From Oscheius onirici (taxonomy: Eukaryota; Nematoda; Chromadorea; Rhabditida; Rhabditidae): a stretch of DNA of 64,000 nucleotides. Position numbers and translations under genes: made by a program. Positions within the stretch are counted from its first letter, which is position 1. Each line of letters starts with the position of its first letter. The DNA lies in NCBI GenBank assembly GCA_932521025.1, contig OW051471.1, forward strand, positions 10,602,001 through 10,666,000. The letters run 5' to 3'. Below the pieces are notes generated by a model. It was not told the DNA's origin and made no database searches. It saw only the letters and a program-made list of their open reading frames with translations. Positions 45,050 through 54,438 of this stretch are shown in pieces.

Positions 45050-46462
45050 CAGAAGTCAAATATCACATTTTTCAAAACCACTTGAATCTTCCTCTCTACA
45101 AGTGCTCTTGGTGCGACTACAGCCATCGATCCAAGATTAGCAATGTCCAGTTTCATATCAATAAGCACCATAAAAAGGCAGAAATCGTCAAGATGCCAGA
45201 GGAAGAATATGCCACTCAGTACGAGGAGTAGAAGAAAAAGTGCTTTCCTAAAGACGCTGCTGATTCGGAAGAACAAGTGATTACTGAAGTTAGCGTCTTA
45301 AACAAGAGAGGCGGCAAAGATTATTGCAACGTCTGCAACGTTAAGACTTCAGGTCGGTTTGTAGGTTCCTTTCTTAGCCGATGGTTTATAGAGGCAAAAC
45401 TTCACATCTTCCGAGAGCATCTGAAGTTGAAGCGTGTATATTGCTCACTCTGTCCATACGGGGCAATAGATAATCGCGGTGTCAACGATCACAATCGCGA
45501 TGTCCACAAGGGAAAAGGACAACTGGTCCCGATCCCAGAAAGCGACTATATTGATGAATACAACGAATGGGTCGTACGATGTTTTCAGCAAAATTTTCAG
45601 GGGTACACTTTGATTTCTTTCCTAAAAGACAAGACTTTTCAGAAAAACCAACTCTCGTCCTTTTTGCAAACTCTGCCAGCAGACTCTTCCTAATTATGGT
45701 TTGTACCTTCCCGTTTTTCAGAATGGAATAATTTTAGACAGGAAAACGCATGTGCGTCGCCTTCATATGAAAAAACCGCTGTTTGGCTGCTCGAACTGCA
45801 GATATAGTTGCTATTACACAAAACAATCAGTTGAGGGTCACATCCGAAATGTTCATCAGGGAGAAGACGCCATTGTAGAAGTGGCCCCGAAAGAATTATA
45901 CGAGGAGTAGGAAAAAAAATGTTTCGGTGCGGAAGAAGAAAAAAAGCGGGTTGATGAAGCTAGAAAAGTAAAGGAGTCGGAGAAGGAAAAATACCGAAGC
46001 AAAGAAACGTAAGTATTCAATTATTTTTCATTTGTGTTTTTTTCAGTAAAAAGTTCATCTCATTGAACCCTTTCTGTAATGTATGCAGCATACGACTGAA
46101 AAATCGTAAGTATTCTACTGTAACCAATTTAGCGCCGTTTACAGGATAAACGCGACCACATCCGCACCAAACACTTGAGCAAGCGCGTTTTCAGCTGTTC
46201 TAAATGTTCGGCCATGAGGTCACGAAGAAAATGCAATGTGAAAGTACACATTAAAAATGTTCATAAAGGAAAAGGCCATGTGAAAGAGATGCCAAGGGAA
46301 GAATATGCTGAAGAATTGGAAGATTGGATGTATCAATGTTTTGGTGGACCTCATAGACAGAAGAATTGGATAGAGATGGATGCCGAAAAATGCTTTCTTC
46401 TTGTTCTTTTCTTCAGTTCTTCATCACTGTTTTCCACTTTCATCTTTAAGGTAAAACCATGA
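45034..46462 (+). pseudogene. C2H2 zinc-finger repeat gene with two TAG codons (right arm)
   Basis: Exact mirror of 31386-32814. The amber codons are at 45229-45231 and 45908-45910, again where the other modules have Trp. Donors GTAAG near 46010 and 46108 show introns after module 3. The last module continues to LEDWMYQCFGGPHRQKNW before running into the next gene's start. Confidence 0.6.
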
Positions 46463-46750
46463 TGAATCATCTGCTCATCGTGATGGCCCTTCTGCTTTCT
46501 ATTGCTTCGTCTACTGAAAGTAAGAGCGCTCGAAGCAAAAAAAATAGTGATTTCAGCGAAAGAGAAACGACTGCTTAAGTGTCTCATTCAGTGCTCTTCT
46601 CACGTCAACACTGGCCCCGTGAAGCCTTGTGAAGCCTCCTGCTACAGTTTCTACTGTGGTGGTTCGCCTCGCCCGAGCCTGTGTCCTGCTGTCCTTCGCT
46701 ATCTGAGAAGCAAGAATCAGCTCATTGAGAGTGAAGAATATGCGGTTTGA
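46459..46750 (+). CDS. Small secreted cysteine-rich protein (right arm)
   Basis: Exact mirror of 31098-31389: signal-peptide exon, intron of about 40 bp, six-cysteine mature region, TGA at 46748-46750. Confidence 0.65.
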
Positions 46751-46762
46751 ATGGACTCGATC

Positions 46763-46830
46763 TAAACTATTTTAATAGTCTGTCTGTCGGGCTGTCGTGT
46801 CTGTTTCTGTCTGTTTGTCGATGGCCAAGA
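46763..46830 (+). repeat. SINE-like fragment (right arm)
   Basis: Mirror of 31018-31085. Confidence 0.45.
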
Positions 46831-47047
46831 GATTCGTCGTGACAGAATTTTTTAGGATTAGACAGCAAGTTACTTTTAAACTTGGAGTTTTTACAGACTT
46901 TCGCCAAGTAGAAAGTTTGAGAAATAGGTATAAAACAAGTTGAAAACTGTACGACGCCGGCAGGCGACGATGTCGTCTGGTAATTAAACGGCATTCTGCT
47001 GAAGACTGACCATAACAATCTTCTTGGATATCTGACTCGCTTTTCTC

Positions 47048-47380
47048 ATGATGATTTTTTTTTCATATACGAAATGCTACAACGACATGTGTAACCCAGC
47101 TTTCCACAATCCACGTGGAATCTGCTATGCAACGTGTTTTATGCTGAAATGTCAGGAAAATCCTGCCCCGGACTGTCCTCCTCAGCAAGAGGGTATGTTT
47201 TTAGACGCAATGCAAGAGAAAACTAGCTACAGCTGTCATTTTTCCGGCTGAATCGCAAAGCTGCGTTGTCCGACCGGAAGTGCTGACTATTACAGATGTG
47301 TCGGAGACTGTCGCTGGAACTTCTGCCAGACGAACACTGAGCCAAAGTTTTGCAGCTTGCCTGATGAAAGTCTTTGGTAA
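47048..47380 (+). CDS. Cysteine-rich small protein (right arm)
   Basis: Exact mirror of 30468-30800. The 3' part (YYRCVGDCRWNFCQTNTEPK) ends at TAA 47378-47380, with AATAAA about 20 bp later. Confidence 0.45.
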
Positions 47381-47420
47381 TTCCGTCTTTTTTTTGAGAA
47401 AATAAACATCGAAAATAGCA

Positions 47421-48390
47421 TCAAAACTTTATTTTTATTTCCATTGTTCCGTTGAGGTTACCATGTTGAGCAAATTTGGCTGAAAAATATTTAAATGGGC
47501 CAAAATATTATTTCATACCTTGAAGCTGACTTGAGTCAGACTTGTGAGTCGCCATAGAGATATCATTCGGGCACTGGGCCATCAGTTTGTAGGGCTCATC
47601 AACCAGGAAGGATAATCGAGAAAGTTCTCGAGCTCTGGTCAGCATGGGCCGCGGTCATGGCAGCGCATATCCACTTGGCCAAGCCAACAACGTCGTTTTT
47701 TCCTAGAACCAAAAAAGTATTTGCATTCTTGTTCGGGGAACTGACCGGGTTTCTGGCAGCAAACTCGGCATTGTGGTAGTTTGTGAGCTCACAGAGCAGA
47801 ACTCTGCTGTCGTTGGCATGGAAGTAACGAGCGAACCAGGAGTGTGGCTAAAAATGGTTGGAAAAGAAGTACCGAATCTTACCAAAATATTTTCCGGCCG
47901 ATTTCCTCTGACCGGACTGGTATCGTCAATGAGCGAGAACTCGTCTCTGAACTGAAGGGTCTTCAAGACGTGCGGTTGCTTTTCACTTTTCACACATGCA
48001 TTGTGTTTAGTCTCGAAAATTTCGTCGGGATCGTTAAGAGAATTAATTATGGTTTGTTCAAAAAGTCGACGGCATACAGTACCCATTTGAATCTGTTCGA
48101 GACCACCAATTTTGGCGCGCTTTCAAAAAGTTTTTAAAATTCCTTCTCACCGAAACATTGTTTTTCTGTTCTTTTTATCGTTTTACCAGCAGGCTACGGC
48201 AGCTTTCGATAAATGAGTTTGATAAAGTGATGGTTAAGCTCTAGCAAAACGTGTAACTTTAAAAGAAGTAGTGAAAAATAACTCACAGATGCCGAACAAA
48301 CTTCATCTGGTCGAAGCAGACAGCAGAATCCCTCCCGAACTCGATGACATCTCCAGTTAGAAGAAGCTCACCTTCATTTATGAAAGATGC
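47421..48390 (-). pseudogene. Unrecognised gene with in-frame TGA (right arm)
   Basis: Mirror of 29458-30427, with the same internal TGA (47655-47657). Confidence 0.4.
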
Positions 48391-48594
48391 CTGAAATAAG
48401 TTTCTATAAAAGAATGTCTGCCGTTTGCCAGTGTTGCGATACCGGCAGTTTTTTCTGGCTCGCTGCCAAAAGAGTCTGTGATGCTGCTCGTCGCAGTATT
48501 TTGTTTTGAGTACAAATGGTAAAGAAAGTGGAGAGGCCTGAAGTTCCTGTCTTCAATCAACGTCAATCAATCAAAACTTTATTTTTATCTAAAT

Positions 48595-49411
48595 TTAATG
48601 AGTCTTGATATAGCTGTTGTTTTTGTTCTTCCGACAGTTTTTGAAGTCATAAGGAAAGCAAGACCACATCTTGTTCTAAAAACATCGAATATTAACTGAT
48701 AAATCAACCCTTACTTTTTCCTTCTTGAATTTGTTCTTGGACTGGTCCTCCATCTGGGCATCCTCCCAAGATTCCGGACATTGGTGCTTAGCAAGCTGCT
48801 ATATGGTTTCCAGAAGCTCCTCCTGGTCCTGAAACTGTCAGTTTTTGGAATGGAACACATTGGATCTCTGGGCAATTCTGGCTTTCTTTGTTCATAATCC
48901 ATGTCAGTTTTGAGCGTTCTACCACTCATTTCATGGGTGCTTTTGACGACAAATCGAAGCAGAAATGCGTGTTGACCGAAAAAAAATGACAAAACTACTA
49001 TATTTACAGTGTGAATACGTGCGTTTCAATGATTTTTTCTTCTTGCGAAAAAAAAACTCACGGGGATAGCTTTTTGACGGTGACGGGGATGATGGCCCAC
49101 CATCACGAAGTGGGTTCTGCAGCAGGTGAAAGACCTGCGGAGGCCCTCACTCGCCGCGAGGATGAGCATGAGACGGCCCATTGGACGGCCAGATCTTCGT
49201 TTCTGGGGGAAGTTCCTGAAACTGTAACTGTGAAGAAAAATTGACACCTAATTTTGTAAATGTTATCTTTTGTATTGATTTTTTTCAAAGGCTACAGATA
49301 CCGACTCACCAGATTAACAACCTTCATCTGGTCGACGCAGCCAGCAGAATCTCTCCCGTACTCGATAACATCTCCAGTTAGAAGAAGCTCACCTTCATTT
49401 ATGAAAGATGC
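48595..49411 (-). pseudogene. Unrecognised multi-exon gene, copy A (right arm)
   Basis: Mirror of 28437-29253. Confidence 0.4.
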
Positions 49412-49474
49412 CTGAAATAAGTTTCTATAAAAGAATGTCTAAGGCCGAGAAAAAAGAGCTGTCGAAAGCAAAAA

Positions 49475-49738
49475 ATGTGCTGTGAGGGGCGAGGCGTCGC
49501 GATCGATATGCAAGAATCATGGTCAAGCGAGTGCCCGGCAGCTGGCCATTTTGCCTCTTTCTGTGTGTATAACGGTCCGCACCGAGGTGAGAGTTATCAC
49601 GTGTTGAAACACAAGAGAGTGCCACAGTTTGTCGAGCCTGTCTGCCTCTGGACGTTTGCCAGTCTTGTGATACCGTTGCTTTTCTGGCTCGCTGCTAAAA
49701 GAGTCTGTGATGCTGCTCGTCGCTGTACACAATTGTGA
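49475..49738 (+). CDS. Possible small membrane protein (right arm)
   Basis: Mirror of 28110-28373; hydrophobic segment near the C-terminus. Confidence 0.3.
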   Translation: MCCEGRGVAIDMQESWSSECPAAGHFASFCVYNGPHRGESYHVLKHKRVPQFVEPVCLWTFASLVIPLLFWLAAKRVCDAARRCTQL

Positions 49739-50174
49739 TCGCAAGCTTCTGGTTCCGAAGAGGCCTGAAGTTCCTGAACCGCTATCGCTAGATTATTGGG
49801 TGATTCGCCATTTTATGAACATGTTTACAGACAACTGTGATGAAACCTGTGCTTGTGAGATATAAGCGGTTGAACGTAAAAAGTAAATACATTTTAGGAC
49901 TTTTCTTAGGCTGTCAGAGTTCAAACGGTTATGAAATTCTTCGCCTCGGTATAAGAACTTTTGACTTTAGCACGTGTAAATTCGACCATTTTGCCTACTT
50001 GATGGAGCTTCCGGATATCCGTAAATGATATAAAATTATGAAACTCTCCAGAAGAAGCCAACGGCAGTCTCTCAATCTCGGCAGCCTCTCAATCTCTCAA
50101 GGGGCTTGAAAAAAAGGAAGCTTGAAAACGTTTGTTTTGTGTTTTAAAAGCTTAAAAAATTTCATTTCAGGCCT

Positions 50175-51168
50175 TCAAGGGCGATTGCAATACTTACACC
50201 ATCGTAACGAAACGTCTTCTGCAATCTCGACGACTTCCATGTTCTTCTCGTCAAAGTCGCCCCACATTTTTTCAGACAGGTCGATATCGTCGAATTTTTG
50301 ATTTGTGTCGGCTCCTGTTGCCTGCCAGCCGATCTAAATTCGAAAATGCACTAGATAAGGAAAAACCGCTCACTCTGGGATCGAAATCCACCGGCTCAAC
50401 GCCGCGGCAGTCGAAGACGACGATGCTCTGCCATTTTTCGTTCTTTTCCATTTTGTAGCTGCCAACAGAGTCGGGAATAATTGCTGAAAATAAGTGAAAA
50501 AAAATTGAGGAAAACGTACATAATGTGTTGACACGGTTGCACAGCTTGCACTTTTCGACGAGATTGGCCTCTCCGCGGCTACCGGGCACGTCCAGAACCT
50601 CGTCGATTGTCACATACTGCCAGTGTTCTGGAGCTTCGCCGCAATTTGTGCATTTTAGCTGAAAAATGATTGCTATCTGTTGAACAGCAAGGTTCTCACG
50701 TAATTTCAATTTTTTGGGGCACAAAAGGCGTTGAGCAAAGCCATCAAGCGTTTTCGGCTTCCAAATTTGCCAATGTTGGGCTTTTTCTTTGCAAAATAGT
50801 AATGTTTTCAAAACGAAAGCATTTTGGGCACGTAAAGTTGATCAAAAACGAGATAATAACTGCGGCCACACCTGTGTTTTACCAGTTTTGATGAGCCACG
50901 GCTATATTTCGACAAGGGTGGCTTTTCGCAGAAGTTTCCGAGACAATTTCAGAGAATTTACGATTTATTTTGATTGCCAGTAGTACGAAGTCGTGTTTTT
51001 CTTCAAAATTGACGAAGAAATGTAATATTTTAGCCCGTTTAGGGTAAGAAAACGAAACAAAACGAAAAGACTCACTTTGAGGTACCATCTGAACGATTCT
51101 GGCTCACTCGGCTTGAGATCCGTGACTCCGTTCAGCGTGCACTTGATGTCGAGAGAGAGGAAGGGCAT
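50175..51168 (-). CDS. CXXC zinc-binding protein CZIB/UPF0587 (DUF866)
   Basis: Orthologue-like to human C1orf123/CZIB, a small conserved zinc-binding protein of unclear function. Exon 1 (from 51168) reads MPFLSLDIKCTLNGVTDLKP and ESFRWYLK. After an intron of about 400 bp, exon 2 has LKCTNCGEAPEHWQYVTIDE, VPGSRGEANLVEKCKLCNRV. Exon 3 has EKWQSIVVFDCRGVEPVDFD. Exon 4 reads IGWQATGADTNQKFDDIDLS and ends near 50175. The two CxxC pairs, the GSRG(E/S)AN motif and the CRGxEPVDF motif match the family. The C-terminus (after SLRW) diverges from what I expect and ends only about 100 bp from the palindrome 1 edge. A GTAAGT there could be a donor whose last exon was lost. Confidence 0.85.
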
Positions 51169-51188
51169 TTCTTGTGTCTATTTACTGA

Positions 51189-51619
51189 AAAAAATGTTAA
51201 CCGTTGAGAAAAATGGAAGAAAAGAAGATATGAGCTGGGGAAAATGGCTTGAAAAACGGTAAGCATGCATATCAACACCTCGGAGCTGATTTTATCTATT
51301 AGTTTTTCCACATTTTCCACCGATGACCGGAAAGAAATGGTTTTTAGCGGAGAAAATGAGAAAAAAAGAGCAAAAATTGGAAAAAGTTGCCTTGTTGACA
51401 GAGATAAGGAAAGAGATGCACGAGGTTTTTGACCAAAACAAGGTCGTACGCCATGTTGAGTCACGTACTTTTGCGTATTTGTAAAATACTAAAGGCACTA
51501 TCGTTTTCATGCTGTTCTTTTCCATTTCTTACCGAAAATTATTGTTTTCCTCTGCAAAACGATTGAAATAAAAAAAAAAAGAAAACAATTTTGTTTCATT
51601 TGAACAAGATTTATTATGG
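51189..51619. other. Intergenic, nothing recognised
   Basis: AT-rich sequence between the CZIB start and the stop codon of the chimeric gene. Short minus-strand frames here are unsupported. Confidence 0.4.
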
Positions 51620-52245
51620 CTAGACAGTAAACAACCCGTTTTCTACACCGATAAGTAGATTCTCCTTCTTCGAGGCGCTGTGAGAACAGACGGCTTTGCC
51701 ACGAATTGTGACCTCTAGGAAGGCGAAAAGCTCGACACATGAGTACATGAGAATTGTTGGCCAGCTCAGAATATAGTGAGCGACACCTTTAAAAAAGCCT
51801 ACATTGTCTCTTCGGCCATCAGGAAAGACCTGAAAGTTTTGATATACATTTTTCGAAGAATTTCAGATACCTTTTCGCAGAGTTTGTGAAGAACAAAAGC
51901 TAGCAGGAACCAGAAGTACTGAAGTCCCAGAAAGCCAAGAGAGATGAAGGCAAAAGTCTTCTGGTTAGGAATGACCAGTCCTTCAACAGGATGACCAACG
52001 GCTGAGAGAATGATAGGGACCTGGAAAAGATTTGAGTCTTTATCTATCTTTCTAACTCTTTTCGGTCTCTTCGTTCACTTTCCCAAACTCACAAAGATCG
52101 GTGCGATGAGACCAAAAAGAGCCGAAATGCAGAGAATGAACCCATAGTAGAAGATGAAAATGCAAGTGAATCCAAAAGCAGCTTTGACGGGAAGGCGGAG
52201 ACTAATGGCCAGCAGAAAGGTAATAGCAATACCAAGAGAACGCAT
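51620..52245 (-). CDS. Chimeric gene: signal peptide of a Cys-rich secreted protein fused in frame to the glycosyltransferase C-terminus
   Basis: Exon 1 (52093-52245) starts MRSLGIAITFLLAISL, identical to the first 16 codons of the gene at 58337. At 52197/52198 it passes directly, in frame, into RLPVKAAFGFTCIFIFYYG of the family 2 glycosyltransferase. Exon 2 (51871-52020: VPIILSAVGHPVEGLVIPNQ, FLGLQYFWFLLAFVLHKLC) and exon 3 (51620-51829: VFPDGRRDNVGFFKGVAHYI to VENGLFTV) keep canonical splice sites and end at TAG. The predicted product is about 170 residues, mostly membrane segments, with no catalytic domain, so it cannot be a glycosyltransferase. The upstream 52246-52927 matches the 5' flank of the donor gene, so its promoter may have come along. 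Exon 3 also shows the C-terminus that the parent gene lacks in this window. Confidence 0.8.
51752..52197. repeat. Direct duplication, copy 2 (glycosyltransferase 3' half)
   Basis: Matches 1-446 base for base where compared. Its right end coincides exactly with the left edge of palindrome 2. Copy 2 is the one fused into the chimeric gene. Confidence 0.93.
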
Positions 52246-52927
52246 TGGATTACATCATCAGAGTGGAGCTGCTTAAATACTGTTTTGAGGCAGCTGAAAA
52301 TAGGCTTTGTTGTTGCAGGCTACTTATAAGATGTTTTTGTTTTAAGCTAATAACACGAACAGTCATCTGAAAAACAGACGAGGCTGCCGTTGAGCCAGTG
52401 AGTGAAAACAAACTTTAACGACAGGATTTCTGAAAGATCGTCGTCACTGACAGCTGGTTTCAATATTTTTCAGAAAGACAGATTCAGAAGAAAGTGGTGA
52501 TCTGAGGATACAAATGAACACGTTTTTGGTTTTTTTTAGTTTTTAGGACGCTTTGGCCTTGAAAGTCCACTCTTACGAGAAAACCACAAGCGATCATCAA
52601 ATTGGTCGCGAATCATAGGGAAACATTGACCTTAACAAAAGGAACCGAATGATCACCGAACTTCTTCTTTGTGCTGAACAAAAACCATAGACACCTTCAA
52701 GGCTGCATTTTTTCGTACTTTACCCCTCGACATTGTTTCGTCTCCGTTAGAAAAACTGTCATCAAAAATGGAATCTCATTGAAAAATTCAAATTCACTGG
52801 TCGACAGTCAAAAATAGTGTTTATTTGTTCTGCGGTCTCTTCAATTGTATAGCCGCTTCAATCTTTCTGAACTGTAGGTTTACCAATTTAGCTTTCTTTC
52901 AAAAAGCTCCTCGCACGTTGCTCACCG
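52246..52927. other. Divergent intergenic region (left arm of palindrome 2)
   Basis: Lies between the chimeric gene (minus) and the truncated protease (plus) and mirrors 57655-58336. It presumably holds both promoters. No recognisable site stands out. Confidence 0.45.
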
Positions 52928-54331
52928 ATGACCGTTGGCACAATTTTCACACCAGGTCTCTTCATTTTTAGCGCCGTTCTGTTGGCTAGTGCCCGAGGTA
53001 AACATTTATCGAGAAACATTTGTTAATCGGAACTTGCAGACCTTCCACACCAAAATCTCGTTGGAGATGAACTCCTTGAGTACCTATCTAAAAAGCAAAG
53101 CAGCTTCGAAGTGAAAAACTACGGATGGAACGAGAAACAGCAAAAAGCAAGTGGGATGCCAGCCACGGCTGATCAGCCAATGAAGGTCGATTCCCCTCCT
53201 AATCTTGATCACATAACTCTGGACATGATTCCTGAAAGTTTTGATTCTCGTGATCAGTGGCCCCATTGCGAGAGTATCAGGCGGATTTTGGACCAGTCCC
53301 AATGTGGTAGCTGCTACGCAATTTGTACGACTGGGATCATGGCTGACAGACTTTGTATTCATTCCAACAAGCAGGTTCAGATATCAGTAGTGGATGTAAT
53401 GTCATGTTGTCCTGAATGCGGAGGAGGGTGAGTAAGAGTCCCTTCGAACACTAGATCAAAAGACATACCGTAAAAGTTCTAATGAAAGCACACCCCCCCC
53501 CCCCTTACGTAAGATACGCAATTACGTATGCCCGTTTTTTTTGGGCCAAGACGGCATTTTCAGACTTTGTGATGTTCTGCAAAGTTGCAGCCCCTGACGT
53601 CTTCTACAACTTTGCAGAACACTAAAAAGCTGAAAAATGTCGTCTTGACCGTGAAAAACGTGAATACGTAATTGCGTATCTTACGTAAGGGGGTGGGGTT
53701 ATATTAGAGCTTTTACGGTAGTTTCCAGATGCCTAGGTGGAGACTCGATGAAAACTCTCAAACGTTGGGTAACACATGGCTTCGTTACAGGAGGAGCGAA
53801 TTCTGACTATCACGGATGCCAGAATTATCCTTTCCCTCCCTGTGCCGTCCACGGATACTCAGAGTGTCCTTGTTCTGGCTATACTACTCCTCAGTGCAAT
53901 CAGACCTGCCACACTGGTTATTCCAACTCCTACACCCAGGATAAGACGTTTGGTAAGCGACACTAAGGGGTCTTTGACAGTATTTAGGAAGGTCAGCATA
54001 TCTGATCAGTGGAGATGTTATTCATCAGAATACAGTAATTGCCATCCAGAAGGAGATTTTGATAAATGGACCGGTGAAGGCTACTTTTGACATGTACCCG
54101 GATTTCTATCCTTATGTTTCAGGGGTCTACATGGTGAGTGTCTTTCTGTCTCTCATTCTCTTTTTCGCGTTAAAAAATGCCTGTCTCTCATTCTGTTTCA
54201 CTTATACTCTTTTCCAGCACATGGCCGGTACTAAAAAGAGCCGCCACTGCGTCAAAATTATTGGTTGGGGAACAGAGAATGGGACACCATCGACTAAACT
54301 ATGTACTGTCCCTTTGTTCAGGAAATGGTAG
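52928..54331 (+). pseudogene. Cathepsin B-like cysteine protease A, truncated 3' end
   Basis: Duplicate of the gene at 56160-57654. Exons are 52928-52997 (signal peptide MTVGTIFTPGLFIFSAVLLA), 53040-53427 (QSQCGSCYA with the catalytic Cys), 53729-53952 (occluding-loop-like NYPFPPCAVHGYSECPCSGY), 53954ff/53988-54133 (SAYLISGDVIHQNTVIAIQK; VKATFDMYPDFYPY) and 54218 onward (SRHCVKIIGWGTENGTP with the catalytic His). After 54288 the sequence is unrelated and the frame ends STKLCTVPLFRKW at TAG 54329-54331. The segment with the catalytic Asn (NTFGSFWG) and the C-terminal about 50 residues are lost. It is probably inactive as a protease, though a stable short product is possible. Confidence 0.85.
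53466..53720. mobile_element. TA-flanked foldback (MITE-like) element in protease A intron
   Basis: The ends TA/CCGTAAAAG and CTTTTACGG/TA, followed inward by the pairing TTACGTAAGATACGCAATTA and its complement, form a hairpin of about 250 bp with a second inner stem (TTCTGCAAAGTTG...CAACTTTGCAGAA). The TA flanks suggest a Tc1/mariner-type target site. Confidence 0.8.
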
Positions 54332-54438
54332 TCATTCAGAGCTAACGGATTTCAAAATAAGAGAACACAGTGCAGATGAAAAGAATCAATTCTTCAGAGA
54401 GAAAAGTTGTCAAAAGTGTTCAGTAATATTTATTAATT

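Larger units (their letters stand above)
38988..50077. repeat. Palindrome 1, right arm (11,090 bp)
   Basis: Reverse complement of 27771-38860. Just beyond its outer edge, 50078-50100 repeats the last bases in tandem (GCAGTCTCTCAATCT, then GCAGCCTCTCAATCT). Confidence 0.97.
52198..54288. repeat. Palindrome 2, left arm (2,091 bp)
   Basis: Reverse complement of 56293-58384. Pairs sum to 110582 outside, and to 110581 inside, the poly-C run at about 53493-53504. The only difference noticed is one base in that homopolymer (12 C against 13 G). Both ends cut genes: the Cys-rich gene after codon 16 and the protease in its last exon. Confidence 0.95.

Noticed and set aside
51132..51740. Minus-strand open frames between CZIB and the chimeric gene
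   Set aside because: AT-rich chance frames; the only coding signal is the glycosyltransferase C-terminal exon in another frame (51620-51829).
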